Source: Flagellimonas_B algarum (GTDB lineage Bacteria > Bacteroidota > Bacteroidia > Flavobacteriales > Flavobacteriaceae). From it: a DNA stretch of 64,000 nt. Where the stretch lies: positions 682,001-746,000 of the forward strand of contig NZ_JBEVTG010000002.1 in assembly GCF_040513375.1 (NCBI RefSeq). Reading direction: 5' to 3'. Position numbers and translations under genes: made by a program. This document shows, in pieces, positions 1-8,214 of this stretch (position 1 is its first letter; every line of letters begins with the position of its first letter). The notes beneath the pieces are model-generated. The model did no database searches, was not told the DNA's origin, and saw only the letters and a list, made by a program, of their open reading frames with translations.

Positions 1-642
1 CGATTGTTGGCCAGTATGATCTATGGGGCCAATACCAACGACCTCTACATCAGACAACGCTGGAATGCCAAGATACAGGCCCAACTAAGCGATAACCAAT
101 TGGAAGATTATTTCGCCAGTTCGGTGAACGGGTCGACCTTGAACACCTTGAACTTGAACCGGGTGTACGTATTGACCAGTGGTCGTACGGCCTCGGCCAG
201 TGAGTTGGTCATGAACGGTTTGGATCCTTATGTGCAGATCATCCAAATCGGCGAAACTACCCGGGGTAAGAATGAATTCTCGATTACCTTGGTCGATGAC
301 GCGGCCAACAATTACGTATACAGCCAATCGCGTGAAAATGAGATCAACCCGACCAACAGCTGGGCCTTGCAGCCTTTGGTCGGTCGTAACGAGAACGCCA
401 ACGGTTTTTTTGATTATACCGATGGGCTGGCACCTGACATTAACTTGGAAGAGGATTTCGGAAACCTCGGTGTGTTGGGTGATGTAAACGAACCTTTGTT
501 GGCACGGGCCATTGAAGAAATCACCGGCGTTTCGTCCAAGATTGGGCAACAACGAGAGATACCCCGCTTATCGGCAGGACCCCAATTGGTCACCCCGGGT
601 AGGGATTTGATGCTGTTGGACAAAGACATTCGATTCGAATAA
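1..642 (+). CDS. S41 family C-terminal processing peptidase, 3' part
   Basis: The 5' part of this gene lies outside the window; the reading frame is open from base 1. The visible 213 residues contain the S41 nucleophile motif (TASASE), and a lysine in the sequence TTRGK follows 25 residues after the first serine of SASE. That spacing equals the Ser-Lys dyad spacing known for CtpA-type proteases, so the active site looks intact. The downstream region, rich in D and N, resembles periplasmic or secreted S41 proteins of Bacteroidetes, which are often lipoproteins; the signal region cannot be seen here. The gene ends at a strong hairpin shared with the convergent TonB receptor gene. Substrate unknown. 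Confidence 0.85.
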   Translation, partial: RLLASMIYGANTNDLYIRQRWNAKIQAQLSDNQLEDYFASSVNGSTLNTLNLNRVYVLTSGRTASASELVMNGLDPYVQIIQIGETTRGKNEFSITLVDDAANNYVYSQSRENEINPTNSWALQPLVGRNENANGFFDYTDGLAPDINLEEDFGNLGVLGDVNEPLLARAIEEITGVSSKIGQQREIPRLSAGPQLVTPGRDLMLLDKDIRFE

Positions 643-643
643 A

Positions 644-669
644 AAAAGAGCGGCCGAGGCCGCTCTTTT
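644..669. terminator. Bidirectional intrinsic terminator
   Basis: A perfect 12-bp inverted repeat (arm AAAAGAGCGGCC) with A-runs on one side and T-runs on the other sits between two convergent genes. It starts 2 bases after the S41 stop codon and ends 2 bases before the TonB receptor stop, so it can terminate both transcripts. Confidence 0.85.
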
Positions 670-671
670 CT

Positions 672-2537
672 TTATAGGTTGATCTGCACCCCAAGCCGTA
701 GGTTGCGGCCCCGGGTGGTGAAACCAGCGATTTCAAAATATTCTTCATTGAACAGGTTCTCCACGTTCAAAAAAGCGCGGACCTGCGCATTGAATTGATA
801 GGAAGTGTAGAGCCCGAACAGATTGAAGGCGTCGAAATTGACGTTTTCGCTAATTCCGAAATCGATATCTTGTCGACCAGCATTATGTTGGAAGTTCAAA
901 GAAGCCATCCACTTCTTGCTTAGCGTGAAATCCAATCTACTATTGACCTTGTTTTTTGGGACTCGAAGCAACTCCAGGTCACTCGATTCGGTAAAAGTGT
1001 AATTCGCCACCCATTGAAGTTCAGGTGCGAGTTGTGCGGCTAACTCGACCTCGAATCCATTGACATTAATGACATTCTCAACATTTCGATATTGAAATTC
1101 AAAGGTGTCTGGATCGACGACTTCGAATGCGATGAAATTTTCTTCCTTACGATCAAAATACAAGGCCGATAATCGCAATTTAGTACTCGGCCGATATTCG
1201 AAACCGATTTCAAAGGTGGCATTCTCTTCGGGGTCCAAATCAGGATTGGGTCCAAAAGCCCCGAACAATTGAGACAGGTTGGGGGCTATAAAGGAGGTGG
1301 CATACGAGCCAAAGAACTTCAAATAGCCCTCTTGTACCTTGAAGCGATACGAAGGGTTGAAGTTATAGACGAGATTGCTGCCGTATTCGCTGTGGTTATT
1401 CAATCGCGCCCCCACATTCAGGTTCAAACCGAAATCGGATACATAGACCACATTGGCATAAGGATCTACCGTTGTGGTCGCTTCCTCGTTTTCGAATTCG
1501 GTTTGCTGGTCGATCAGGTTCAACCCCACAATGGTATGCCATTTTGAAGCAATGATGTATTTGTGGAACAGATCGAAGGTGAAGGATTCCGAATCGAATT
1601 GGGATGGAAAGGCCGAAATGAATTGCCGATCGATCTTGTTAAAGGCCGCATTGAAATGCAGGCTCCCACTGCCGTAATCGTAAACCGAACCCAATTGATA
1701 GCGTAACTGTTCACTTTTGGAGCGATTATCGGCATCTTCTACGGGGAATCCGTTGTCAAAGGCGAAGTTCATTTCATCATAGTAAAACTTCAACGAGGCC
1801 GAAAAGGCCGAACTGAATGCATAGCCCAAGCCCAGACTGGCGTTGTTTCGATTAAAAGGGTCCGATTCGGTACCCACCGCTGCCGAAAGGCCATTGGTGT
1901 TCTGGTTGCTGAAGGAACCGTCTACTCGAAATTTACCTTCACGATACCCGAGATTGACCGCATTCGAAAAATCGTTGATCTCGAAATTCTGGTCATCGGC
2001 CGATTGGTTGGTTCCCGCACTCGACGTCAGGTTCACCGACCACCCCGGTTCCGAAGCTTTTTTGGTCGTGATGTTGATTACCGCGGTGGCCGCGGCATTT
2101 CCGTACAAGGTAGACGCTGCCCCCTTGATGATCTCGATTGACTGGATTTGCGACAGGTTTAAAAGGCGTAAATCGAAATTGGCTGTGAGGCTTGAGGGGT
2201 CCAACACCTGAATACCATCGATCAGCATCAGTACTTGTCGATTATTTCCTCCCCTACTGAACAAATTAATATCCTGGCCGGCATTGCTGCGGCTTCCGGA
2301 GAGTTCGAACCCAGCCTGGGTGTTCAAGAGTTCGGCCAGGGTCTTGCCCTGGTTGCGTTGGATCTCAAGGCTGTCGATCTTGATGACCGTCCTTCCTGAA
2401 TTCTCACGTTTTATGGCAAAGCGGCTGTCGGTGACCACCACTTCGTCCAATTGATTCACGGCCACGCTGTCTTGTTGTGCCGTTACGGTTGCGCTGAATA
2501 GCGCTAGGGTACATAACCCCCAAAGGTTGTTCTTCAT
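672..2537 (-). CDS. btuB: TonB-dependent outer membrane receptor, BtuB-like (cobalamin uptake)
   Basis: The 621-residue protein starts with a signal peptide (MKNNLWGLCTLALFSA, cut near AQQ) and a TonB-box-like segment (DEVVVTDSR). A plug domain follows, with the typical end of plug (IEIIKGAASTLYGNAAATAVINITTK, here split by position around residues 145-170), and then a 22-strand-type barrel ending in an aromatic/hydrophobic strand (LRLGVQINL). Size and plug match the BtuB group rather than the larger SusC group. The 5' leader is a cobalamin riboswitch, and btuFCD-like genes lie divergent, so cobalamin or a corrinoid is the likely substrate. An in-frame start 27 bases upstream at 2564 is possible but adds nine residues ahead of the signal peptide. 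Confidence 0.9.
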   Translation of the reverse strand: MKNNLWGLCTLALFSATVTAQQDSVAVNQLDEVVVTDSRFAIKRENSGRTVIKIDSLEIQRNQGKTLAELLNTQAGFELSGSRSNAGQDINLFSRGGNNRQVLMLIDGIQVLDPSSLTANFDLRLLNLSQIQSIEIIKGAASTLYGNAAATAVINITTKKASEPGWSVNLTSSAGTNQSADDQNFEINDFSNAVNLGYREGKFRVDGSFSNQNTNGLSAAVGTESDPFNRNNASLGLGYAFSSAFSASLKFYYDEMNFAFDNGFPVEDADNRSKSEQLRYQLGSVYDYGSGSLHFNAAFNKIDRQFISAFPSQFDSESFTFDLFHKYIIASKWHTIVGLNLIDQQTEFENEEATTTVDPYANVVYVSDFGLNLNVGARLNNHSEYGSNLVYNFNPSYRFKVQEGYLKFFGSYATSFIAPNLSQLFGAFGPNPDLDPEENATFEIGFEYRPSTKLRLSALYFDRKEENFIAFEVVDPDTFEFQYRNVENVINVNGFEVELAAQLAPELQWVANYTFTESSDLELLRVPKNKVNSRLDFTLSKKWMASLNFQHNAGRQDIDFGISENVNFDAFNLFGLYTSYQFNAQVRAFLNVENLFNEEYFEIAGFTTRGRNLRLGVQINL

Positions 2538-2614
2538 TTGTTTTTGTTTGCTCGGAAAAGCCATATGTGTGCCATATGCAAACTTCTATCCCGAAAGTTT
2601 CACATTCAGTTCGA

Positions 2615-2770
2615 ATAAGGCAGGTCTCCTGGCTTACCAACGTCTATTGGCCTTCCCATTTCAACGAAACAGTGGCATTGCGGAAACAGACGCCCCAAAC
2701 TGGGTGCCGCGTCAGCGGCAGGGTTTACAGTTGCGGGAACAGCTTCGGTCTTGCACCGAATTCCCTTTTA
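2615..2770 (-). ncRNA. Cobalamin (AdoCbl-type) riboswitch
   Basis: Read on the minus strand, the leader of the btuB-like gene carries the conserved cobalamin riboswitch blocks in order. First comes GGGAATTCGGTGCAAG, then CTGTTCCCGCAACTGTAA (near 2724-2742). The B12 box GCCACTG follows at 2670-2676, and AGCCAGGAGACCTGCC at 2619-2634. The last block is 80 bases from the receptor start codon. No clear terminator stem with a U-tract follows, so control is probably at translation initiation (inference). The btuF-like gene on the other strand is transcribed away and does not include the element. Confidence 0.92.
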
Positions 2771-2852
2771 ATCGGATCGCAACAAGCGACCCGAACCAAA
2801 TTCGCGACGAATGTAAGCAATTCCAATTTTATTTTCGGTTGGAAAATAAGCT

Positions 2853-2860
2853 TACTTTTG
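2853..2860 (+). promoter_or_regulatory. Candidate -7 box for btuFCD
   Basis: TACTTTTG matches the Bacteroidetes -7 consensus TAnnTTTG. It ends 5 bases before the ATG at 2866, so transcription would begin at or almost at the start codon. No TTG is seen at the ideal distance upstream. Confidence 0.45.
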
Positions 2861-2865
2861 AGGTC

Positions 2866-4023
2866 ATGATGCGACGACCCCACCTACGCCTCTTCTTACT
2901 CGCCCTTATGGCGGTACTGGGCTTGCAATGCAAGCCCAAAAACAAACCGGAACCGCCGGTCACAGCATCGACCGACCAAACACTACAACATGCCACAGGG
3001 TTGCGACTTATCGAGCGTGAGGGGTTTACCGAAGTACGCGTTTCGACCCCTTGGCCCAACAGTGATAAGACTTACACCTATGCCTTCGTACCCAAAACGA
3101 AGCTAGCGACCATGACCTTTGCCGCCGATCACTACGATGCCATCATCGGCACGCCGGTCGACCGCTTGATCGCTACCAGCTCGACCCACATACCGGCCTT
3201 GGAGGCCCTTGGGCTCTTACCGAATCTGATCGGTTTTCCCGATACCCGTTACATTTCCTCCAAAGCGGCACGCCAACGGGTCGAAAACGGCAACATCACC
3301 GAAGTGGGCATGAACGGCCAGCTGAATACCGAATTAGTGTTGAACAACACCCCCGATTTGATCATCGGTTTCGGAATTGACAATCAAAACAAACAGTACC
3401 AAACCCTGCAAGCCGCCGGTATTCCGGTGGTCTTCAACGGCGATTGGATGGAAATGACCCCCTTGGGCCGGGCCGAATGGATCAAATTCTTCGGGGTGCT
3501 TGCCGAAAAACAGACCGAAGCCAACGCGCTGTTCGAACAGATCGTTGCCGATTACCAAAAGGTGCGTGAACTGGCGGCGACCGCCACCGAACGGCCAACC
3601 GTATTGAGCGGTGCCCTATTCAAGGATGTGTGGTACCTACCCGCCGGTGAGAGCTGGGGTGCCCGCTTTGTGGCCGATGCCCATGCCGAATACCTCTGGA
3701 AGGAGACCAAAGGCAGTGGCAGCCTCTCGCTCAGTCTCGAAAAGGTGTTTGAACGTGGGCGTGATGCCGATTTCTGGATTGCTCCCTCACAGTTCACCCG
3801 CTATGCCGATATGGAAGCGGATAATACGCTGTATGCCAATTTTGAAGCCTTCAAAAACCGGCAGGTACATACCTTTGCCAATACCAAGGGGGACACCGGG
3901 GGCATGCTGTATTACGAATTGGCCCCGCAACGCCCGGATCTCGTACTTCGTGATCTGGTCAAGATATTTCACCCCGAGCTGTTGCCCGACCATCAACCCT
4001 ATTTTTTCACCCCTTTGGAATAA
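2866..4023 (+). CDS. btuF: ABC transporter substrate-binding (lipo)protein, BtuF-like
   Basis: A 385-residue periplasmic binding protein of the class III (BtuF/FhuD) fold. It has a short hydrophobic leader followed by a cysteine (LMAVLGLQC), which suggests a lipoprotein although Q before the cysteine is not a classic lipobox. The conserved core is present: RLIATSSTHIPALEALGLL near the first lobe, NTPDLIIGFG, a long linking helix, and a second lobe ending near FHPELL. The frame is open upstream to 2527, but that stretch is the riboswitch region and encodes nothing protein-like, so the ATG at 2866 (or 2869) is chosen. Its stop overlaps the start of the permease gene by one base. Cobalamin is inferred from the neighbouring riboswitch-controlled receptor. 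Confidence 0.85.
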   Translation: MMRRPHLRLFLLALMAVLGLQCKPKNKPEPPVTASTDQTLQHATGLRLIEREGFTEVRVSTPWPNSDKTYTYAFVPKTKLATMTFAADHYDAIIGTPVDRLIATSSTHIPALEALGLLPNLIGFPDTRYISSKAARQRVENGNITEVGMNGQLNTELVLNNTPDLIIGFGIDNQNKQYQTLQAAGIPVVFNGDWMEMTPLGRAEWIKFFGVLAEKQTEANALFEQIVADYQKVRELAATATERPTVLSGALFKDVWYLPAGESWGARFVADAHAEYLWKETKGSGSLSLSLEKVFERGRDADFWIAPSQFTRYADMEADNTLYANFEAFKNRQVHTFANTKGDTGGMLYYELAPQRPDLVLRDLVKIFHPELLPDHQPYFFTPLE

Positions 4024-5054
4024 TGGCCTTTCGTCCGTCATATCGCCTTTCCTTTATGGCCCTATCGGTCGCCTTGCTGGTGATGGTTTTGGTGAACATC
4101 AGCTTGGGATCCGTCACCATCCCCTTTACAGAAACGCTAAAGGCCTTGATCGGGCGACCGGTCAGCAACCCGTCTTGGGAACTCATCATTTGGGAATACC
4201 GTCTGCCCAAAGCCTTGGCCTCGATTTTGGTAGGGGGCGGCTTGGCCGTCAGCGGCTTGCTGATGCAAACCTTTTTTCGAAACCCCTTGGCCGGACCTTT
4301 CGTGCTAGGCATCAGTTCTGGGGCCAGTCTGGGGGCCGCGATCTTGATTTTGGGTGCAGGTGCCCTCTTTGGTGCCTCGACCGTGGGTTGGGTCGGTGAC
4401 GTACCCTTGGTATTGGCGGCCAGTATGGGCAGTGTCTTGGTGCTTTTCGTCGTATTGGTGGTCGCGAACCGCGTTCGTGATACCATGGCCTTGTTGATCA
4501 TCGGGCTGATGTTCGGCAGCATCACTTCGGCCGTGGTCAGTGTTTTGGCCTATTTTTCGAGTGCCGAGGCCCTACAACGCTACGTCTTTTGGTCCTTCGG
4601 TAGTGTGGGCGACCTGAGTTGGTCGCAAATCGGCTTGCTGGCAGCTTTGGTGCTTATAGGCTTGCTGCTGACCTTGGTGTCGACCAAGACCTTGAATGCC
4701 CTACTCTTGGGCGAACGTTATGCGCAAAGTCTGGGGGTCGCCTTGAAACGTTCGAAATACACCATCATCGCAGCGACCGGCATATTGGCCGGAAGCATCA
4801 CCGCATTTGCCGGACCGATCGCTTTTGTCGGCCTCGCCGTACCCCATTTGGCGCGACAGTTGTTCGATACCACCCGGCACCAGGTCTTGTTACCAGCGGT
4901 ATTTCTATATGGGGCCCTACTGCTCTTGGTCTGCGATAGCATCGCGCAATGGCCGAATTCGGCGGCGGTATTGCCCATCAATGCGATCACCTCGATTGTC
5001 GGTGCGCCGGTGGTCATCTGGTTGTTGGTCAAAAAAAGACGGTTTTTGTTTTGA
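4023..5054 (+). CDS. btuC: FecCD/BtuC-type ABC transporter permease
   Basis: A 343-residue, very hydrophobic protein with about ten membrane segments and the FecCD family signature EYRLPKALASILVGGGLAVSGLLMQ (by position, residues about 58-82), plus GPFVLGISSGASLGAA. It forms the inner-membrane channel of a vitamin B12 or siderophore importer. The ATG overlaps the stop of the binding-protein gene (TAATG), and the ATPase gene starts 2 bases after its stop, which indicates translational coupling. B12 specificity is inferred from the locus; the fold alone cannot separate corrinoid from haem or siderophore import. Confidence 0.88.
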   Translation: MAFRPSYRLSFMALSVALLVMVLVNISLGSVTIPFTETLKALIGRPVSNPSWELIIWEYRLPKALASILVGGGLAVSGLLMQTFFRNPLAGPFVLGISSGASLGAAILILGAGALFGASTVGWVGDVPLVLAASMGSVLVLFVVLVVANRVRDTMALLIIGLMFGSITSAVVSVLAYFSSAEALQRYVFWSFGSVGDLSWSQIGLLAALVLIGLLLTLVSTKTLNALLLGERYAQSLGVALKRSKYTIIAATGILAGSITAFAGPIAFVGLAVPHLARQLFDTTRHQVLLPAVFLYGALLLLVCDSIAQWPNSAAVLPINAITSIVGAPVVIWLLVKKRRFLF

Positions 5055-5056
5055 GT

Positions 5057-5830
5057 ATGGAAATAGCCAATATCATCACAGTTTCCCAATTGGGTATCGG
5101 CTACGGGGGCAACCCCCTGATCGAACCGATATCCCTTTCTTTGGATCAAGGGGAACTCTGTGGCATCATTGGTGGCAATGGCATCGGAAAATCGACGCTA
5201 TTGCGTACCCTCGCCGGCTTACAACCCAAATGTTGGGGTAGCATCTCATTGCAAGGTAAGGCTCTTGAAACGTATTCGCTGCACCAATTGGCCCAACGTC
5301 TTGCAGTGGTCTTGACCGACCCTTTGGCCTCTAAAAACCTTCGGGTGCAAGATCTTGTGGCCTTGGGGCGACAGCCCTATTCCGATTGGCTCGGAAGGTT
5401 GACGGAAAAAGATCGCGAAATCGCCCAAGACTGCATGGCCCTCTTAGACCTGCAAGCCTTGCAAGATCGCCGATGTGCCGAGCTCAGCGATGGGCAGTTA
5501 CAGCGGGTGCTTATCGCACGGGCCATGGCCCAAGACACGCCCTTGATCTTGTTGGATGAACCCACCAGTCATTTGGATCTCTATCACAAGGTCTCCATTT
5601 TAAAACGATTGCGAGAGCTGGCCCATGTACACCGTAAAACCATACTATTTACGAGTCATGAGGTCAACTTGGCCCTGGAACTTTGCGACAAACTCCTGAT
5701 CTTGGATGGAAATGGCAATCCGTTCGGTGCCGTGCCGGAGCTTTTGGCGAGTGAAAGTTTGGCCACCCTTTTCCCAGATGATAGCCTCCGATTCGACCCA
5801 AAAACAAAACGGTTTATTTTGAACCGATAG
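5057..5830 (+). CDS. btuD: ABC transporter ATP-binding protein, BtuD/FepC-like
   Basis: A 257-residue ATPase with Walker A GGNGIGKST (residues 39-47), signature LSDGQLQRVLIARAMAQ and Walker B LILLDEPTSHLDL, followed by the switch histidine (FTSHE). The signature has D in place of the first G of the usual LSGGQ, a change found in several iron/B12 importers. The frame is open upstream to 4949 inside btuC, but the ATG at 5057, just after the btuC stop, gives the family's normal N-terminus. It powers the transporter encoded by the two preceding genes. Confidence 0.9.
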   Translation: MEIANIITVSQLGIGYGGNPLIEPISLSLDQGELCGIIGGNGIGKSTLLRTLAGLQPKCWGSISLQGKALETYSLHQLAQRLAVVLTDPLASKNLRVQDLVALGRQPYSDWLGRLTEKDREIAQDCMALLDLQALQDRRCAELSDGQLQRVLIARAMAQDTPLILLDEPTSHLDLYHKVSILKRLRELAHVHRKTILFTSHEVNLALELCDKLLILDGNGNPFGAVPELLASESLATLFPDDSLRFDPKTKRFILNR

Positions 5831-5893
5831 ACGGCTTGGCTACTTGCTTTTCTGAAAGTGAAAAGCAGTATCTTTAGCTTTAGAAGGGAACCC

Positions 5894-7237
5894 ATGAGTG
5901 AAAGTTTGATCATCTTACTAGTGGCCTTGGTGGCCATCGCCATCGGCATCGTGGCCGGTATGTACCTGCAACGTTTGAAGAGCGGTTCGAAAGACGCTAT
6001 TTGGGACGAGCGGGAGCAACAATGGAAACAGACCGCGTCGGATCTGAAAGGCAAGTTGGAGGCCGCCCATGAGACCAATCGGCAACTGCAGTTCGAAAAA
6101 GAACAGCAGGGCCTTGAGCTGGTCAAACGCCAAGCTGGCATGGAAAACCTGCAGCGCATCAATACCGAACAGCGCGAGGAAGTCGAAAAACTGCAACAAA
6201 AATTCACCAAGGAATTCGAAAACCTGGCGAACAAGATCTTGGACGAGAAGAGCAATAAATTCACGGAGCAGAACCAAAAGAACATCAAGCTCATCCTGAA
6301 TCCGCTTCAGGAAAAAATCCAGCGTTTCGAAAAGAAGGTAGAGGAGTCACAAAAGGAGAATATCAGTATCCACTCCGCCCTAAAAGAACAGTTGCTGCAT
6401 TTGCAAAACCAAAACCTTAAGATCACCCAGGAGGCCGAGAATCTGACTAAGGCCCTTAAAGGGGATAGCAAAATGCAGGGAAATTGGGGGGAATTGGTCT
6501 TGGAACGGGTGTTGGAAAAATCCGGTTTGGAAAAAGATCGCGAATATAGCGTACAGCAAAGTTTTACCCGCGAAGACGGTTCACGGGTCATGCCCGATGT
6601 GATCATCCACCTTCCCAACGGGAAGAAAATGGTAGTCGACTCCAAAGTCTCGCTGACCGATTACGAACGCTACACCAATGCCGACGAAGAAGAGCGACCC
6701 AAATATTTAAAAGAGCACATCAACTCCTTGAGACGGCATGTCGAACAGCTTTCGGCCAAGAAATACGAAGACCTCTATGAAATGGAGAGCCCGGATTTCG
6801 TCTTGCTCTTCGTACCGATAGAACCGGCCTTTGCCATTGCCATCAATGAAGACAATTCCTTGTACAACAAGGCCTTTGAACAAAACATCGTCATCGTGAC
6901 CCCGGCCACCCTATTGGCGACCCTCCGCACGATCGATACCATGTGGAGCAACGAGAAACAACAACGCAATGCTATCGAGATCGCCCGGCAAGCGGGTGCC
7001 CTTTATGATAAATTCGAAGGTTTCGTGACCGACCTCACCAAAGTGGGCAAAAAGATGGACGAGGCCAAGAACGAATACCGCGGGGCCATGAACAAGCTGG
7101 TCGAAGGACGGGGCAATATCGTGACCAGTATCGAAAGGCTCAAGAAAATGGGGGCCAAAGCCAAGAAATCGATCCCGGAACCCATTTTAAAACGGGCCGA
7201 GGAAGACGACCTCCAACAATCGACCTTGGAACTATAA
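5894..7237 (+). CDS. rmuC: DNA recombination protein RmuC family
   Basis: The 447-residue protein has one N-terminal membrane helix (about residues 4-26). A long coiled coil rich in E, K and Q follows (about 40-190), then the RmuC nuclease-like domain: SKMQGNWGELVLERVLEKSG, MPDVIIHLPNGKKMVVDSK and YEDLYEMESPDFVLLFVPIE regions (by position about 205-320). RmuC proteins are related to PD-(D/E)xK nucleases, and E. coli RmuC limits inversion at short repeats. The D...DSK pair here fits that active site. The start at 5894 is preferred over 5858 because it puts the membrane helix at the terminus. A -7-like TATCTTTA lies just upstream. The thioesterase gene follows after 3 bases. Confidence 0.9.
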   Translation: MSESLIILLVALVAIAIGIVAGMYLQRLKSGSKDAIWDEREQQWKQTASDLKGKLEAAHETNRQLQFEKEQQGLELVKRQAGMENLQRINTEQREEVEKLQQKFTKEFENLANKILDEKSNKFTEQNQKNIKLILNPLQEKIQRFEKKVEESQKENISIHSALKEQLLHLQNQNLKITQEAENLTKALKGDSKMQGNWGELVLERVLEKSGLEKDREYSVQQSFTREDGSRVMPDVIIHLPNGKKMVVDSKVSLTDYERYTNADEEERPKYLKEHINSLRRHVEQLSAKKYEDLYEMESPDFVLLFVPIEPAFAIAINEDNSLYNKAFEQNIVIVTPATLLATLRTIDTMWSNEKQQRNAIEIARQAGALYDKFEGFVTDLTKVGKKMDEAKNEYRGAMNKLVEGRGNIVTSIERLKKMGAKAKKSIPEPILKRAEEDDLQQSTLEL

Positions 7238-7240
7238 GCC

Positions 7241-7786
7241 ATGAAGAAGTTTAAATCGGTCGATGAATCACGGGTATCCATTACGGAGCTGATGCTTCCT
7301 GCCCACTCCAATTTCGGGGGCAAGGTGCATGGGGGCTACATCTTGAATTTAATGGACCAAATCGCATTTGCCTGCGCTAGCAAACATTCACAACAATACT
7401 GTGTCACCGCTTCGGTGAACCGGGTCGATTTCCTGAACCCGATCGAGGTGGGTGAGTTGGTCACCCTCAAAGCGAGTATCAACTATACCGGCAAAACCTC
7501 TATGGTGGTCGGGGTACGCGTAGAATCGGAGCACGTTCGTAGCGGAAAGACCAAACATTGCAATTCGTCCTACTTCACCATGGTCGCCAAAAATAAAGAG
7601 GGGAAAAACGTCAAGGTACCAGGTCTGCTGCTCACCGATAAGGAAGGGCTGCGTCGGTTCGCTCGCAGCGTAGAGCGCAAGAAAACCGTTTACCAACGCG
7701 ATTCGAAATACCACAATGAAAAAGTAAAGATCAAGGAATACCTCGACCTTCTAGACGATGAAAACGTCAAACTGGATCTCGACTAG
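7241..7786 (+). CDS. Acyl-CoA thioesterase, hotdog fold (YciA/ACOT-like)
   Basis: A 181-residue single hotdog protein. The segment HSNFGGKVHGGYILNLMDQ contains the N/D-x-x-G-x-x-hGG catalytic helix of YciA and acyl-CoA hydrolase (BACH) enzymes. The strand VNRVDFLNPIEVGELV and the helix-strand end TMVA complete the fold, and a charged 50-residue tail (VERKKTVYQRDSKYH...) follows. It probably hydrolyses acyl-CoA in the cytoplasm; chain length cannot be predicted. It starts 3 bases after rmuC. Its stop TAG is shared in antiparallel with that of the convergent HxlR gene through a CTAG tetramer. Confidence 0.85.
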   Translation: MKKFKSVDESRVSITELMLPAHSNFGGKVHGGYILNLMDQIAFACASKHSQQYCVTASVNRVDFLNPIEVGELVTLKASINYTGKTSMVVGVRVESEHVRSGKTKHCNSSYFTMVAKNKEGKNVKVPGLLLTDKEGLRRFARSVERKKTVYQRDSKYHNEKVKIKEYLDLLDDENVKLDLD

Positions 7787-8124
7787 CAGCTTTTCCCCAT
7801 ATCGGCCAGGCCCCAGTCCTGCATACTGTCAATGATAGGCAGCAACCCCTTGCCATACTTTGAAATAGCGTATTCGACCCGAGGCGGTACCTCGGCGAAG
7901 ACCGTACGATCCACAATGCCATCGGCCTCAAGCTCACGCAACTGGTTCACCAACATCTGTTTGCTGATATCGGGGATGGCCCGACGTAGCATCGAAAAAC
8001 GGTTGCAGTCTTTTCGGATCAAAAACAAGATGACCGGCTTCCACTTGCCGCCGATCTTGTTCAAGCAATGGGTCACCGGACAGCCATTCGGGTTGAAATC
8101 TTTCGTTTTTCTTACCATACTCAA
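7783..8124 (-). CDS. HxlR family transcriptional regulator
   Basis: A 113-residue winged-helix protein with the HxlR pattern CPVTHCLNKIGGKWKPVIL near the N-terminus. The recognition part is FSMLRRAIPDISKQMLVNQLRELEADGIV, and the wing is VFAEVPPRVEYAISKYGKGL. Cysteines at about residues 15 and 20 and one as the last residue recall redox-sensing members such as HypR and YodB, but whether they react here is not known. Met3 is an alternative start. It is divergent from a secreted-protein/membrane-protein pair, so it likely controls that pair and itself. Confidence 0.9.
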   Translation of the reverse strand: MSMVRKTKDFNPNGCPVTHCLNKIGGKWKPVILFLIRKDCNRFSMLRRAIPDISKQMLVNQLRELEADGIVDRTVFAEVPPRVEYAISKYGKGLLPIIDSMQDWGLADMGKSC

Positions 8125-8154
8125 TGGTCTATTTTTTTATACTATATACAAAAA

Positions 8155-8165
8155 ACAAGACTTGT
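8155..8165. promoter_or_regulatory. Candidate HxlR operator (ACAAGACTTGT)
   Basis: A palindrome with arms ACAAG and CTTGT around a single A lies midway in the 90-base gap between the divergent HxlR gene and the secreted-protein gene. A second, wider inverted repeat (ATACAA, 10 bases, TTGTAT; 8146-8167) encloses it. Inverted repeats in such gaps are usual binding sites for HxlR dimers. Confidence 0.4.
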
Positions 8166-8214
8166 ATTCTTATTTAGACAATGATACGTTTTTTTGGGCT
8201 TTAAATCATATCTC

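Noticed and set aside
2527..2865. In-frame N-terminal extension of the btuF-like gene
   Set aside because: The stretch lies on the complement of the riboswitch and the btuB start and does not look like a protein; the signal sequence begins at 2866.
4007..4525. 172-residue minus-strand ORF inside btuC
   Set aside because: It is a shadow of a strongly coding plus-strand gene and has a low-complexity composition rich in T, K and P, with no family pattern.
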